A stretch of 64,000 nucleotides of DNA from Paludisphaera rhizosphaerae (GCF_011065895.1 NZ_JAALCR010000017.1:102865-166864), one strand, 5' to 3'; shown: positions 42,410-50,703, counted from the first letter of the stretch. The notes: generated by a model from the letters alone, not told the origin. Numbers and translations: made by a program.

Positions 42410-44479
42410 TCAACCCTGATGCACCACCGGTTTCATGTCGACTTTCAGTTCGCCGCCGGTTGCGGCCTCGGGGGCCGGGAGGCACTGGGCCAGCCGTCGC
42501 TTCAACGCCCGGCGGGCGCGGACGATCCCCAGAGGGAGGGCCAGGATCACCGCCGAGGCGGCCAGGAACTCCGGAGCCGTCCGCTTCCAGCCGGTCGGCG
42601 TGATCGCCTCGCCGGCCAGGCCGATGGAGGCCCGCGTCAGCCGACGCAATTCGCCGGCGGCTACCGTCATGGTTGACAGGCTAATCGGGTCCTGGTCGCG
42701 GACCCAGAACAGGTGGGTGCGAATGAAGCTCGACTCGTCATCGAGGGTCGCCAGCCGCCGGTCGATCGCGTCGAGCACCTCCTGCTGGTCGCCGACCAGG
42801 TTCTTGAGGGCGGTGCGACGGCGCTCCAGGAGAGCGGAATGTTTGTCCTCCAGGTCGCGCCAGACGCCCGTGGCGGCCTCGTGGCGGGCGACGGGGAGCT
42901 TGTCGAGCAGGTCGTCTAGGTCGATCTGGTCGAGGAGCCGGTCCTCGATCTGGTTCAACTCGACGCCGGCGAGCATGTTGGTGTAGTCGCGCAGCCGCTT
43001 GTCGACGGCGTCTCGCTCCTCGCGTCGGATCCGTTTGCGCTCGGGGTCGATACGGCGGTAGTCGGCGTTGATGCTGAGGACGTCGACCCGGCTGAGGTTG
43101 CTTTCCTCGACGAGCACCTTGATCCGCTGGAAGTTCGCCTGGGCGATGTTCGCCTGAGTGGTCATGTCGACCAGCGATGGCTCCATGGCGACTACGGCGG
43201 CTTGCTCGGCGCGGACCACCTGGGCCTCCAGGTCGAGCAATTCGCCCAGCCGTTCGGCTCGATAGCGTTCGATGGCGTCTTGAGCGATCGAGGCCTTCGA
43301 CTGCTCGGCCTTGGCCTTGCGCTGAAGATCCTTCTCGTCCTCGTCGGACAGCCGCTGAAACCGCTTCTGCATCGGCTCCAGGGTCTTGTTGCCGATCTTG
43401 ACGCGGGCGATCCAGCGCTTGCGGTCGGCCGCGGCGATCTCCACCTGCTTGGCCGTTCGGGCGATCTTTTTCTCGACGATCTGGAGCCGCAGATTCTCCA
43501 CGGCGGCCTCGACGCGGAGGTTGACGGCCTTTTCCTCGGCCAGTTTGCGGTCGGCCGCCGATCGGGGCGGGGCGGCGGCGTCCTTGCCGTCGGCGCGGGC
43601 CTTGATCGCGGCGATCCCCTGGGCGATCCGGTCGCGTTCGGCCTTCAGGTCGGCGAGAGGGCCCTTGGCCTCCTTCTCGGCGACGGCGGGGGTGGACTCA
43701 AGCTTGTCCTGATAGGCTTTTACGTCCTTGGCGATCCCCTCGATCGCCTCCTTCATCTGGGTTCGCCCGGCCTGGTCGATGGGGCCGTCCTGGGCGAAGA
43801 TGGTCGGCATCAGGGCCTCCACCGGCTGTTCCGACCGGCGCTGGAGGTCGGCCAGCTCGGCGTTGGCCTCGGCGAGCTTGCGCTCGGGGTCGTTCTCGGG
43901 CGAAGCGAGGCCGGCCAGGTCCTTCGTGAGCTTGTCGTAGTCGTCGAGCCGGCGTCGGCGGTCTTCCAGGACGTCGCCCAGCGCCTTGGAGGCCAGCTTG
44001 GCGGAGGGATCAGCGTCGGCCTTGGCCTCGCCTCCTTCAGAAGCGGGGGCCAGGGCTTTAAGCCGGGCGTCGACCTCAGTCCGCAGGGCCTGGGCCTCCT
44101 CGGGTGAGAACAAACCGGGGCCGGGTGCGGCAGCCGGCTTGGGAGCGGGGGCGGCTCCCTCGGCGGCCTTGGCCTCCGGGGCCGGAGGGGTGGCCTCGAC
44201 CTTCGGGGCCGGAGGGGCGGCCTCGGTCTTCGGCGCGGCGGGAGTGGGCTTCTCGTCCGGCTTTGCGACTGGTGCGGCCTTGGTTCTGGTGGGGGCCGGG
44301 ATGTGGACGGTTGAGGAGGGACGATCGTCCAGCGCTTCTCGGCTGAGGCCGTCGCCGCTGGGCTTGCCTCCCTGCTGGGTCTCGGCGCCGCCGCTGAGCG
44401 CGCCGAAGACGATCGCCGCCGCGGCCGCGGCGCGCACGTCGAACCGCGCGGGGCGGCCGTCTGTTCCGGATTGCGACAT
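42410..44479 (-). CDS. MscK-like N-terminal half (periplasmic coiled coil plus one transmembrane segment)
   Basis: A 689-residue exported protein. A hydrophobic stretch at ~18-32 is followed by an Ala/Pro/Lys-rich linker to residue ~120, then a long alpha-helical coiled-coil region, a MscK-like domain (RTHLFWVRDQDPISLSTM), a transmembrane helix (PEFLAASAVILALPLGIV) and RARRALKRRLAQCL. In single-chain MscK this leads straight into the next transmembrane segment; here it stops at ELKVDMKPVVHQG. The rest is encoded by the next gene. GGAAGGA precedes the ATG at 44479. It is either a genuine two-subunit channel or a frameshifted gene. Confidence 0.82.
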   Translation of the reverse strand: MSQSGTDGRPARFDVRAAAAAAIVFGALSGGAETQQGGKPSGDGLSREALDDRPSSTVHIPAPTRTKAAPVAKPDEKPTPAAPKTEAAPPAPKVEATPPAPEAKAAEGAAPAPKPAAAPGPGLFSPEEAQALRTEVDARLKALAPASEGGEAKADADPSAKLASKALGDVLEDRRRRLDDYDKLTKDLAGLASPENDPERKLAEANAELADLQRRSEQPVEALMPTIFAQDGPIDQAGRTQMKEAIEGIAKDVKAYQDKLESTPAVAEKEAKGPLADLKAERDRIAQGIAAIKARADGKDAAAPPRSAADRKLAEEKAVNLRVEAAVENLRLQIVEKKIARTAKQVEIAAADRKRWIARVKIGNKTLEPMQKRFQRLSDEDEKDLQRKAKAEQSKASIAQDAIERYRAERLGELLDLEAQVVRAEQAAVVAMEPSLVDMTTQANIAQANFQRIKVLVEESNLSRVDVLSINADYRRIDPERKRIRREERDAVDKRLRDYTNMLAGVELNQIEDRLLDQIDLDDLLDKLPVARHEAATGVWRDLEDKHSALLERRRTALKNLVGDQQEVLDAIDRRLATLDDESSFIRTHLFWVRDQDPISLSTMTVAAGELRRLTRASIGLAGEAITPTGWKRTAPEFLAASAVILALPLGIVRARRALKRRLAQCLPAPEAATGGELKVDMKPVVHQG

Positions 44480-44872
44480 CGCGCGGGGTCCTTCCCGTAC
44501 AGGTGTCTCATAGAAGCGAGGACGCGAATCGAATCGGCCCGGTCGGGCGTCCGTGCACGGGCGGGGCGTAGAGTATCCACGGCCTCGTCGGCGGGCAAGG
44601 CGAGATCCACGTCGGTTCTCGTCACCACACGCGCCGGCGTCCGCCTTGACCTGGATGGCGGACGCCCTATCATTGGGACGGGTCGGGACACGGCTTAAAG
44701 CCCCAACTTTTCGACGGCGGATCGCCGTGGAAAACCGCGTCCCGGACCGCGACCGCCGGATTTTTCTGGCTGCGTTGCATCGGGAGCCCGCTTCTCCCCC
44801 TTGTTGATTTGTACGAATGAATTAGGTGTCGAGCGTCGGAACGCTCGGCCGGCGTGGTGGAACGCGAATGCA
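44480..44872. other. 393-bp intergenic region
   Basis: Lies between two divergent genes (MscK-like and CobB-like). It contains a small hairpin, CGAGCGT-CGGA-ACGCTCG (44830-44847), 25 bp before the CobB-like start. No other structure recognised. Confidence 0.35.
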
Positions 44873-46270
44873 ATGACGACGCCCGTCCCCCGGATCGCCC
44901 TGGCGACGTCCACCTCGGGCCCGGACCCCTCGATCGCCGGCCTGGCCCTGATCGCGGGGCTGACGGCCCGCCGTTGGCGGGTGCAGCACTTTCGCACGCG
45001 GGCCTGCCCGACCCCGACTGAACTTGTCGCTCATGCGACGGGGATGCCCGGCCGGCACCTGGACACCTGGCTGATGCCGCCGGACGTCTGCCAGACCCTC
45101 ATGGTCGGTGGCGTTCGCGGAGCCGACCTCGGCGTGGTGGAGGGGCGGCTGGACGGCCCCCGGTTCGCCTGCGAGGCCGGCATGGAATCGGCCTCGGGGG
45201 ATCTGGGGCCGCTGGTTCGGATCCTGGAACTGCCGGTGGTGGGCGTGGTTCCGGTCTCGGGCTTCCGCTGTGGGACGTTCCACTTGCCAGACGTTCCTCG
45301 CGACGCCGTCGCCGTGATTCTCGACGGTCTTGACGATCCCGAGGACTTCGAGCGTTGCCGCCGATTGGTCCGGGTCGCGACCGGCCTCCCCGTGGTGGGG
45401 GCCGTCGAGCGGCTTGCTGAGGCGCGTCGCGAGGTCGAATCGGCCCCCGCCGGCACGTTTCCCCGCGAGGCGGTCGACGCCCTGGCCGCCAGCTTCCTGA
45501 AACACGCCGATTTCGCCGCGATCGAACGCCTCGCCGCGAGCCGGCCCTACCCCGACTTCATCGAGCGGCCCTCACGCCGCCGTCCGGTCGGCGCCTCGGG
45601 CTCGTTCCGCGTCGCCTACGCGCGGGACGACGCTTTCGGCTGCTACTTCCCGGACACCTTTGAGGCCCTCGCCGCGATGGGGGCCCAACTCGTCGAATTC
45701 TCCCCGCTCAACGACGGCGCTTTGCCGGAGGGCGTGGATCTCGTCATGATCGGCTGCGGCCTGGCCAACCAGTACGCCCATCAACTGGCCTCGAACCTCA
45801 GCATGGCGGCCTCATTGCGGCAGCACGTCTGCCGGGGCCAGCGGCTCTACACCGAGGGCGGCGGCTCGGCTTACCTCGGGCGCTCAATTATCGTCGACGG
45901 CGAGCGCATCCCCGGCGCGGGCATCCTTCCCGTCGACGCGGAGTTCGCCGCCGCGCCTCGTCCTCCCGAACCCGTCGAACGGACCCTCGCCCGCGACAGT
46001 TGGCTCGGTCCTCGGGGGACGCAGGTCCGGGGGTATCGCAGCGGGCGCTGGAACTTGACGTTCAGCCCGACGGCCTTCGAATGTCCCTCGTGCTCCGGGC
46101 GTCTGTCGGGCGACGGCGACTTCTACTTCCGCCACCACGCGGTCGGCAGCTTCGTGCACCTGCACCTCGCGGCGCTGCCGGAGGTGGTCTCCGCCTTCGC
46201 CGGCCCCCACCATCCCTCGCTCCGCCGCCCGACGACGGTCCATCGGCCCGAGGACGACGCCGAGGTCTGA
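44873..46270 (+). CDS. CobB/CbiA-like cobyrinate a,c-diamide synthase homologue, probably inactive
   Basis: A 465-residue protein that aligns along its whole length with CobB: an N-terminal CbiA/MinD-like domain (RIALATSTSG...RHLDTWLMPPDV, VGGVRGADLGVVEG), then a class I glutamine amidotransferase-like domain (RVAYARDDAFGCYFPDTFEAL, AQLVEFSPLNDGALPE, LASNLSMAASLRQH, FVHLHLAALPEV). Two catalytic features are missing. The P-loop expected as SGVGKTT reads SGPDPSI (residues 15-21), without the Lys. The amidotransferase Cys of the YAECGG motif is Gly329 (YTEGGG). The conserved GGGYPE is IGCGLANQ. No other cobalamin genes are nearby. The start at ATG 44873 has a weak ribosome binding site. Confidence 0.85.
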   Translation: MTTPVPRIALATSTSGPDPSIAGLALIAGLTARRWRVQHFRTRACPTPTELVAHATGMPGRHLDTWLMPPDVCQTLMVGGVRGADLGVVEGRLDGPRFACEAGMESASGDLGPLVRILELPVVGVVPVSGFRCGTFHLPDVPRDAVAVILDGLDDPEDFERCRRLVRVATGLPVVGAVERLAEARREVESAPAGTFPREAVDALAASFLKHADFAAIERLAASRPYPDFIERPSRRRPVGASGSFRVAYARDDAFGCYFPDTFEALAAMGAQLVEFSPLNDGALPEGVDLVMIGCGLANQYAHQLASNLSMAASLRQHVCRGQRLYTEGGGSAYLGRSIIVDGERIPGAGILPVDAEFAAAPRPPEPVERTLARDSWLGPRGTQVRGYRSGRWNLTFSPTAFECPSCSGRLSGDGDFYFRHHAVGSFVHLHLAALPEVVSAFAGPHHPSLRRPTTVHRPEDDAEV

Positions 46271-46282
46271 GGCGGGGTCGGG

Positions 46283-46636
46283 TCACCTCGAAGCACGCGT
46301 CGGCAACGTCGTCGCCTCGGCCTGGAATCGCGCGTCCCAGGCCGACCAGTCGGCTTCGGGGAGCATTCCGTAAACCTGCAAACCGGGCGGCTCCACCGAG
46401 GCCGAGAGGTACGGCGGCACGTCCTCGTCGTCGCCGAACCAGTAGACCAGACCGCCGGGCAGCCCGGAGGGACCTGGCTTGATCGCGCCGGGGAGCCCCT
46501 CGCAGACCTGCGAGAGTCGACTCCAGTCGTCCTCGTCGAATCGATCCCAGTCGAAACCGTAGACCCGCTCGACCTCGACCATGCAGGTGAGGCCGTCGAC
46601 CGGCGTGGGTTCCAGGTTGTCGTACCAGGGAGTCAT
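46283..46636 (-). CDS. Hypothetical acidic protein
   Basis: A 117-residue acidic soluble protein with no family recognised; the composition (MVEVERVYGFDWDRFDEDDW, LVYWFGDDEDVPPYLSASVE) is clearly protein-like. Its ATG at 46636 overlaps the stop of the TPR gene (46633-46635), so it is translationally coupled to that gene. It converges on the CobB-like gene with a gap of about 12 bp. Confidence 0.75.
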   Translation of the reverse strand: MTPWYDNLEPTPVDGLTCMVEVERVYGFDWDRFDEDDWSRLSQVCEGLPGAIKPGPSGLPGGLVYWFGDDEDVPPYLSASVEPPGLQVYGMLPEADWSAWDARFQAEATTLPTRASR

Positions 46637-47460
46637 CGCGGGCCGTCGGATTCCAGCCCGGCTTCGAGCATCCGGATGTGCTCGTTGAGCCCTTCGCTGT
46701 GGGGCTGGAGTTTGAGGCTGCGGCGGAGGGTTTTCAACGCCTCGCGGGGTTGGTTGAGCTCCACCTGACACTGGGCGAGGCCGCCGAGGGCCCCGACGTG
46801 GACCGGGTTGAGCGTGAGCGTCTTGATGCAATCCTCAGCGCTTTCGGCGAATCGGCGCTGCTTGAAGTAGGCGATGGCCCGCTGGTTGTAGGCCTCGGCG
46901 AACTTCGGCGAGCGGGCGATCAGGCGGCCGGCGCGTTCGATGGCTTCATCCAGGGCGCCGGCGGAGACCAGGGCTCGCACCTCCTCCAGGTCGCGGTTGT
47001 TATCCGGCGTGTCGGCACGGAACCAGACGACCCACAGAGCGCGTTCGGCCATCGTGCGGACGACGGCGTCGTCGTCGCGGAGGGCCCGGCCCAGCATGAC
47101 GTTGCAGCCGTCGAAGCTCCCCATGACCCCCAGGGCGAGCACCGCCCCCCGGCGGGCGGAGGTGTAGGGAGACAGTTCGAGGACTCGGCAGAGCGTTTCC
47201 TCGGCGTACCGGGCGTCGACCCGTTCGCGGAACAGGGCCAGGTCGCGATCGAGCAGGAACGCCTCGTAGTATTCGGCCAGCAACGGCCCGGTGACTGGTC
47301 CCATCATGGCGTCGGCTCCCACCGCTTGGCATCGTCGCATTGGATCACCGGCCCGGTCCACTCGCGCAACGGCTGCTCCGGTGGACGCCGCCAGCAGGAG
47401 AGCCAACGTCGCCGTCAGGGGATCCCGATAGCGGGCCCTGGGCGTCGGGGCGTCAGCCAT
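46633..47460 (-). CDS. Membrane-anchored HEAT/TPR repeat protein
   Basis: A 275-residue protein. An N-terminal hydrophobic segment (LTATLALLLAASTGAAV) suggests a membrane anchor or signal. The middle has HEAT-like helices (SARRGAVLALGVMGSFDGC, DDAVVRTMAERALWVVWF), and the C-terminal third has TPR repeats (FAEAYNQRAIAYFKQRRFAESAEDC; HVGALGGLAQCQVELNQPREALKTLRRSLKL). It probably mediates protein-protein interaction. The ATG at 47460 has TAGGAGC upstream. It overlaps the next small gene by four bases. Confidence 0.85.
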   Translation of the reverse strand: MADAPTPRARYRDPLTATLALLLAASTGAAVARVDRAGDPMRRCQAVGADAMMGPVTGPLLAEYYEAFLLDRDLALFRERVDARYAEETLCRVLELSPYTSARRGAVLALGVMGSFDGCNVMLGRALRDDDAVVRTMAERALWVVWFRADTPDNNRDLEEVRALVSAGALDEAIERAGRLIARSPKFAEAYNQRAIAYFKQRRFAESAEDCIKTLTLNPVHVGALGGLAQCQVELNQPREALKTLRRSLKLQPHSEGLNEHIRMLEAGLESDGPR

Positions 47461-48076
47461 GGTGCGGCTCCTATCGATGCGGAGGCCCCAAGGGGGTGGG
47501 CGTCCCAATCGTTGCGCGGAAACTGGCCGCAGGGCGGCCGGGCGTGATCGCGAAGGGTGAGTCTAACACCGGCCGTCAACCCCCTCCAAGATCTTCGAAT
47601 CCTTTCGTTTCCCTTTTTTGCACCTGTGGTCGCCCCTCGTTCGAAGATTCGCCGACAACTTCCGCCGCCAGGGACCATAACTAGGTAAAGGGTTGCTCAA
47701 CGCCGACGCCGGCGAGGACGGTGATGAGCCGAGGCGACGGGAGTGGCAAGGATACAACGCCGGTCGGCGCCGTTCGTCGACGGCTGAAAACATGGCCTAG
47801 ATTCTCGGGGCATCCACGACCCACGACCGGAAGAGGTGCGTACAACGTGTAAGAAGGGACGGGGGGGCGTCGAAGAAGGACGCCCCCCCGGGTCGGAAGG
47901 GCGGACCCGTTTCCATCGGCGGGCGGCTTCCGACGTTCCCGATTGCGGCGGAAGGCTGACGCGGTCAAGCGATCGACGACGCGAGTCGTACGTCGAGCGC
48001 ATCGGAGACGGTGCGCGCCGAACTGGTCGCGAAAGAGAACCTCGGTGGTCGGTTTGAGGCGGAAAGGTCGCATCGA
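47461..48076. other. 616-bp intergenic region with a very strong hairpin
   Basis: Promoter region for two divergent genes. Contains the 12-bp GC hairpin at 47860-47890 (separate entry). Open frames are short and arginine-rich; I see no gene. Confidence 0.4.
47860..47890. terminator. 12-bp GC hairpin in the intergenic region
   Basis: CGGGGGGGCGTC (47860-47871), loop GAAGAAG, GACGCCCCCCCG (47879-47890): a perfect 12-bp stem. No coding gene ends just before it. It could be a terminator of an unannotated transcript, part of a small RNA, or a regulatory hairpin in the leader of the PEP-CTERM gene 187 bp downstream. Confidence 0.45.
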
Positions 48077-48520
48077 ATGGGATTCTACGTTGCACCCAGC
48101 AAGTGGGAGATTCAACACGCCGGCCAGATCTTCTCCGGCCAGCAGTACGCCGCCACTCACGGCGGCGAACTCCCCGACACCCCGATGTGGAGGATGCTGG
48201 AATTTCGCCACGCCCTCAATGAGCGGCGGTTCGACCATTACCACCCCAACGTGGGGCGGATCCTCGAACTCGCGAACGGCTCGTCTCCGACGACCTCCGT
48301 GGAAGTTTCGCCCACCTGGACGAACATCATGCGAGGGTCGACGACTCCCTCCATGCCGCCGGTTCCTTCCTATGGCGGCGACGGTTCGTCGGTCGGTCAG
48401 GACGTCGACACGCCGGTGAGTTCCACGGCCGTTCCCGAGCCCTCGGCCGTCGTCATGATGGCCCTGGCGATGGTCTCAGCCCTCCTGTTCGCGGGCTTCC
48501 AGCGTCTGCGTCGCGACTGA
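48077..48520 (+). CDS. PEP-CTERM protein without obvious signal peptide
   Basis: A 147-residue protein. The C-terminus is a clear PEP-CTERM sorting signal: STAVPEPSAVVMMALAMV, a short hydrophobic helix, then RLRRD. The rest is hydrophilic with several histidines (ATHGG, RHALNERRFDHYHPN) and a Ser/Pro-rich linker. Unlike most family members, no N-terminal signal peptide is visible from ATG 48077 or in the frame back to 48011. Either the true start is elsewhere (a frameshift), or export uses another route. GGAAAGG precedes the ATG at suitable distance. Confidence 0.72.
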   Translation: MGFYVAPSKWEIQHAGQIFSGQQYAATHGGELPDTPMWRMLEFRHALNERRFDHYHPNVGRILELANGSSPTTSVEVSPTWTNIMRGSTTPSMPPVPSYGGDGSSVGQDVDTPVSSTAVPEPSAVVMMALAMVSALLFAGFQRLRRD

Positions 48521-48843
48521 GAGCTAGCCGTTCACAGAGAAGTGAATCGATCGGCCGCCCCAATTCACAGGGCGATCGAATGGCGGTGACGGCTCCGGGT
48601 ATGGGTTCTTTCCCATTCGCGACGCACTGCGTCGCGAATGGGAAAGGAGACAAAGAAGGCTCGCATGCTCCGGATGTTCATTGGATCGAAGCCTCGACCG
48701 GAGCCCTCGGCCAGCCACCTCGACAGGCTTTCGATGAGGCGTCTGCGCTTGGTGTTCATGCGTCGCGCTTGCCGAAGGGCAGCCGTAGGAGATACGTTCA
48801 TTGCAGTGGTCGATGACTCGATCGTCACGCGCAACGGACGCCC
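48521..48843. other. 323-bp intergenic region containing a 19-bp hairpin
   Basis: Both flanking genes run rightward. Besides the hairpin at 48608-48646 nothing is recognised. Confidence 0.4.
48608..48646. terminator. 19-bp perfect inverted repeat (terminator-like)
   Basis: CTTTCCCATTCGCGACGCA, one base, then its exact complement TGCGTCGCGAATGGGAAAG. It starts 88 bp after the PEP-CTERM stop. It may end that transcript, or be a member of a repeat family; there is no U-tract. Confidence 0.5.
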
Positions 48844-49245
48844 ATGTCAGGACTTGCGGAACACGCGTTCAGGATCGCGGGAGGCTCGGCGGGGCCCTGG
48901 TCGACGGCCGGCCGGGGCGTTTTGACGGCGCTAAGCCTGGCCGTCGGGCTGACGATGTTGGCTTTGACCCCGACGCGGTCGGTCAAGCCGCTCCCCGCGC
49001 CGGTGCTGGTCGTCGACGTAAACTCGGCTCCCCCCGGCGTCTTGTCGGCCCTGCCGAGCATCGGACCGGCCCTGGCTCGCGAGATCGACGACCGCCGCGC
49101 TGAGGCTCCTTTCCGCACCCCTTCCGACCTTTCCCGCCGCGCCCGGGGGGTCGGCCCCGCGACCCTGGCCCGCCTCGCCCGCCATATCCGCACCGGTCCA
49201 GTAGCGTCGAACAGTCTGGGCGAACCGGCGACGCGAGGGCGCTGA
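48844..49245 (+). CDS. ComEA-like helix-hairpin-helix protein
   Basis: A 133-residue protein with one N-terminal membrane segment (GVLTALSLAVGLTMLAL) and a C-terminal tandem helix-hairpin-helix domain (VVDVNSAPPGVLSALPSIGP...EIDDRR and LSRRARGVGPATLARLARHI). ComEA proteins bind double-stranded DNA at the cell surface for uptake; planctomycete homologues may do the same or have another DNA-binding role. No competence genes are adjacent. ATG 48844 has only a weak ribosome binding site. Confidence 0.82.
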   Translation: MSGLAEHAFRIAGGSAGPWSTAGRGVLTALSLAVGLTMLALTPTRSVKPLPAPVLVVDVNSAPPGVLSALPSIGPALAREIDDRRAEAPFRTPSDLSRRARGVGPATLARLARHIRTGPVASNSLGEPATRGR

Positions 49246-49464
49246 TTCCCGTTCCGAGGTGTTGCACTTGGCCACCGGGAGGGGAGACCTTGCCCGCGTC
49301 GAGCAACTCGTCGACGACGGCTGGAACATGAAGTGAAGCGATGAACTGAAGAAAGCGCTGCTCGGTGATGCGACGGCGAAAGGCACTGGCTCGTCGTTTT
49401 TGCCCCCTGGCTTGTGGGGCGGATGGTAACCTCCATCGCGAGCCTTGCGCTGTACGATAGGGGC

Positions 49465-49821
49465 GTGCGAATCATCACCCGGCGAACTCTGATGGAATTC
49501 TGGGAGTCTCAAAAGGACGCCGAGAAGCCTCTGCGCGAGTGGGAAAAGAAGGTTAAATCGAACGAATGGACGAACTGGGGAGAACTCAAGCAGACTTTCG
49601 GCTCGGCCGATCAGGTGGGCTCTTGCACGGTTTTCGACGTGGGGAACAACCGATGGCGGTTGATCGCTCGCATAAACTACCGGCGGGGTCTTGTTTACAC
49701 TCTCAAAGTGATGACGCACGCCGACTATGATCGGAAAGATCCCAGGAATAGGCGGAGGTCTCTATGGGAAAGCGAGTGCGGATGCCACGAGCCGCCGCCG
49801 ACGAGAAAAGCCAGGTCGTAA
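49465..49821 (+). CDS. higB: HigB-type mRNA interferase toxin
   Basis: A 118-residue protein of the HigB family (RelE superfamily). Blocks: VRIITRRTLMEFWESQKDAE, WTNWGELKQTFGSADQVG, FDVGNNRWRLIARINYRRG and MTHADYDRKDP, which agree with HigB closely. HigB cuts ribosome-bound mRNA. Start GTG at 49465; an upstream ATG at 49414 would add residues not seen in the family. The C-terminal 25 residues are Arg/Cys-rich and extend past the usual HigB end because the frame stays open across the overlap with the antitoxin gene (58 bp). Confidence 0.88.
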   Translation: MRIITRRTLMEFWESQKDAEKPLREWEKKVKSNEWTNWGELKQTFGSADQVGSCTVFDVGNNRWRLIARINYRRGLVYTLKVMTHADYDRKDPRNRRRSLWESECGCHEPPPTRKARS

Positions 49822-50216
49822 CGCTACCCGACTCCTACTTTGAACTGGTGCGGCGGTTCCCCTTAACGAGCATTCGGGATTGGGACCATCTCAAAGAGGC
49901 AGAGACGGTTCTCCATGGATTGCTCCGGCAAAATCTCGACGCGGGGGGGGAAGCCTACCTGGACGCCCTGACCGACCTCGTCGAGACCTTCGAGACCGAA
50001 AACATCCCCTATGGACCACCGGCCCCACCGGCCGACGTCCTGAAGGAGATGCTCTATCAACACCGATTGTCGCAGGCTCAACTCGCCAGACAGATCGGCA
50101 TCGCCCAAAGCACCCTTTCGGCCATTTGCCAGGGGACTCGGATGCCCACGCTTGAGCAAGCCAAGATCCTGGGGGAGCGGTTCCGCTTGACGCCCGCAAC
50201 GTTCCTGGGTCTGTGA
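49764..50216 (+). CDS. higA: HigA-type XRE antitoxin
   Basis: A 150-residue antitoxin. The C-terminal helix-turn-helix is typical XRE: VLKEMLYQHRLSQAQLARQI, GIAQSTLSAICQGTRMPTL. The N-terminal part (FELVRRFPLTSIRDWDHLKEAE...LDALTDLVETFE) is the HigA toxin-contacting region. ATG 49764 has GGAGG upstream, inside the 3' end of higB (58-bp overlap), giving the toxin-first order typical of HigBA and coupled translation. It should repress the operon from a site upstream of higB. Confidence 0.9.
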   Translation: MGKRVRMPRAAADEKSQVVTLPDSYFELVRRFPLTSIRDWDHLKEAETVLHGLLRQNLDAGGEAYLDALTDLVETFETENIPYGPPAPPADVLKEMLYQHRLSQAQLARQIGIAQSTLSAICQGTRMPTLEQAKILGERFRLTPATFLGL

Positions 50217-50238
50217 CAGAGCCACCCCGGAGGTCGTC

Positions 50239-50703
50239 ATGGACGAAGAGGAACGACGCACGCTCGCGGACATCGAGCGGTACGGCTGCCACGTCATCCA
50301 TGTCCTTGAGGAGGATGACCTTCCTCCCTTCGCCTATTCCGTGGGCGTGGAGAAGTCCTCGGGGGCTCCGGAGGTGGTCGTGATCGGGCTCAAGCAGCCG
50401 CTCGACCACTTCATCGTCAACGAGTACAACCGCCGCGTTCGCGCGGGGGAACGGTTTGAGCCCGGCCAGCGCGTCGAGGGGTTTCTCGAGGGCTTCGAGT
50501 GCCAGTTCCTCGCGGTCGACCCATCCCACTACGGCGAGTATTTCGGCTGGGACCTCTGGCTCTACAACGGCCCCAACTTCCGCGTGCTGCAACTCGTCTT
50601 TCCCACGGTCGACGGCGTCTGGCCGTGGGACGACGAGGCCGACGAGTGGTTTCGCAACCGCCAACCCTTGCTGGATCGGCCGGCGGCTGCGGGGCCGGCT
50701 TGA
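50239..50703 (+). CDS. DUF4262 domain protein
   Basis: A 154-residue cytoplasmic protein with the DUF4262 signature: IERYGCHVIHVLEEDDLPPF, AYSVGVEKSSGAPEVVVIGL, FLAVDPSHYGEYFGWDLWLY and LQLVFPTVDGVWPWDDEADE. Function unknown. ATG 50239 has CGGAGG upstream and lies 22 bp after the antitoxin stop, so it may be part of the toxin-antitoxin transcript. It converges on the carboxypeptidase gene. Confidence 0.87.
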   Translation: MDEEERRTLADIERYGCHVIHVLEEDDLPPFAYSVGVEKSSGAPEVVVIGLKQPLDHFIVNEYNRRVRAGERFEPGQRVEGFLEGFECQFLAVDPSHYGEYFGWDLWLYNGPNFRVLQLVFPTVDGVWPWDDEADEWFRNRQPLLDRPAAAGPA

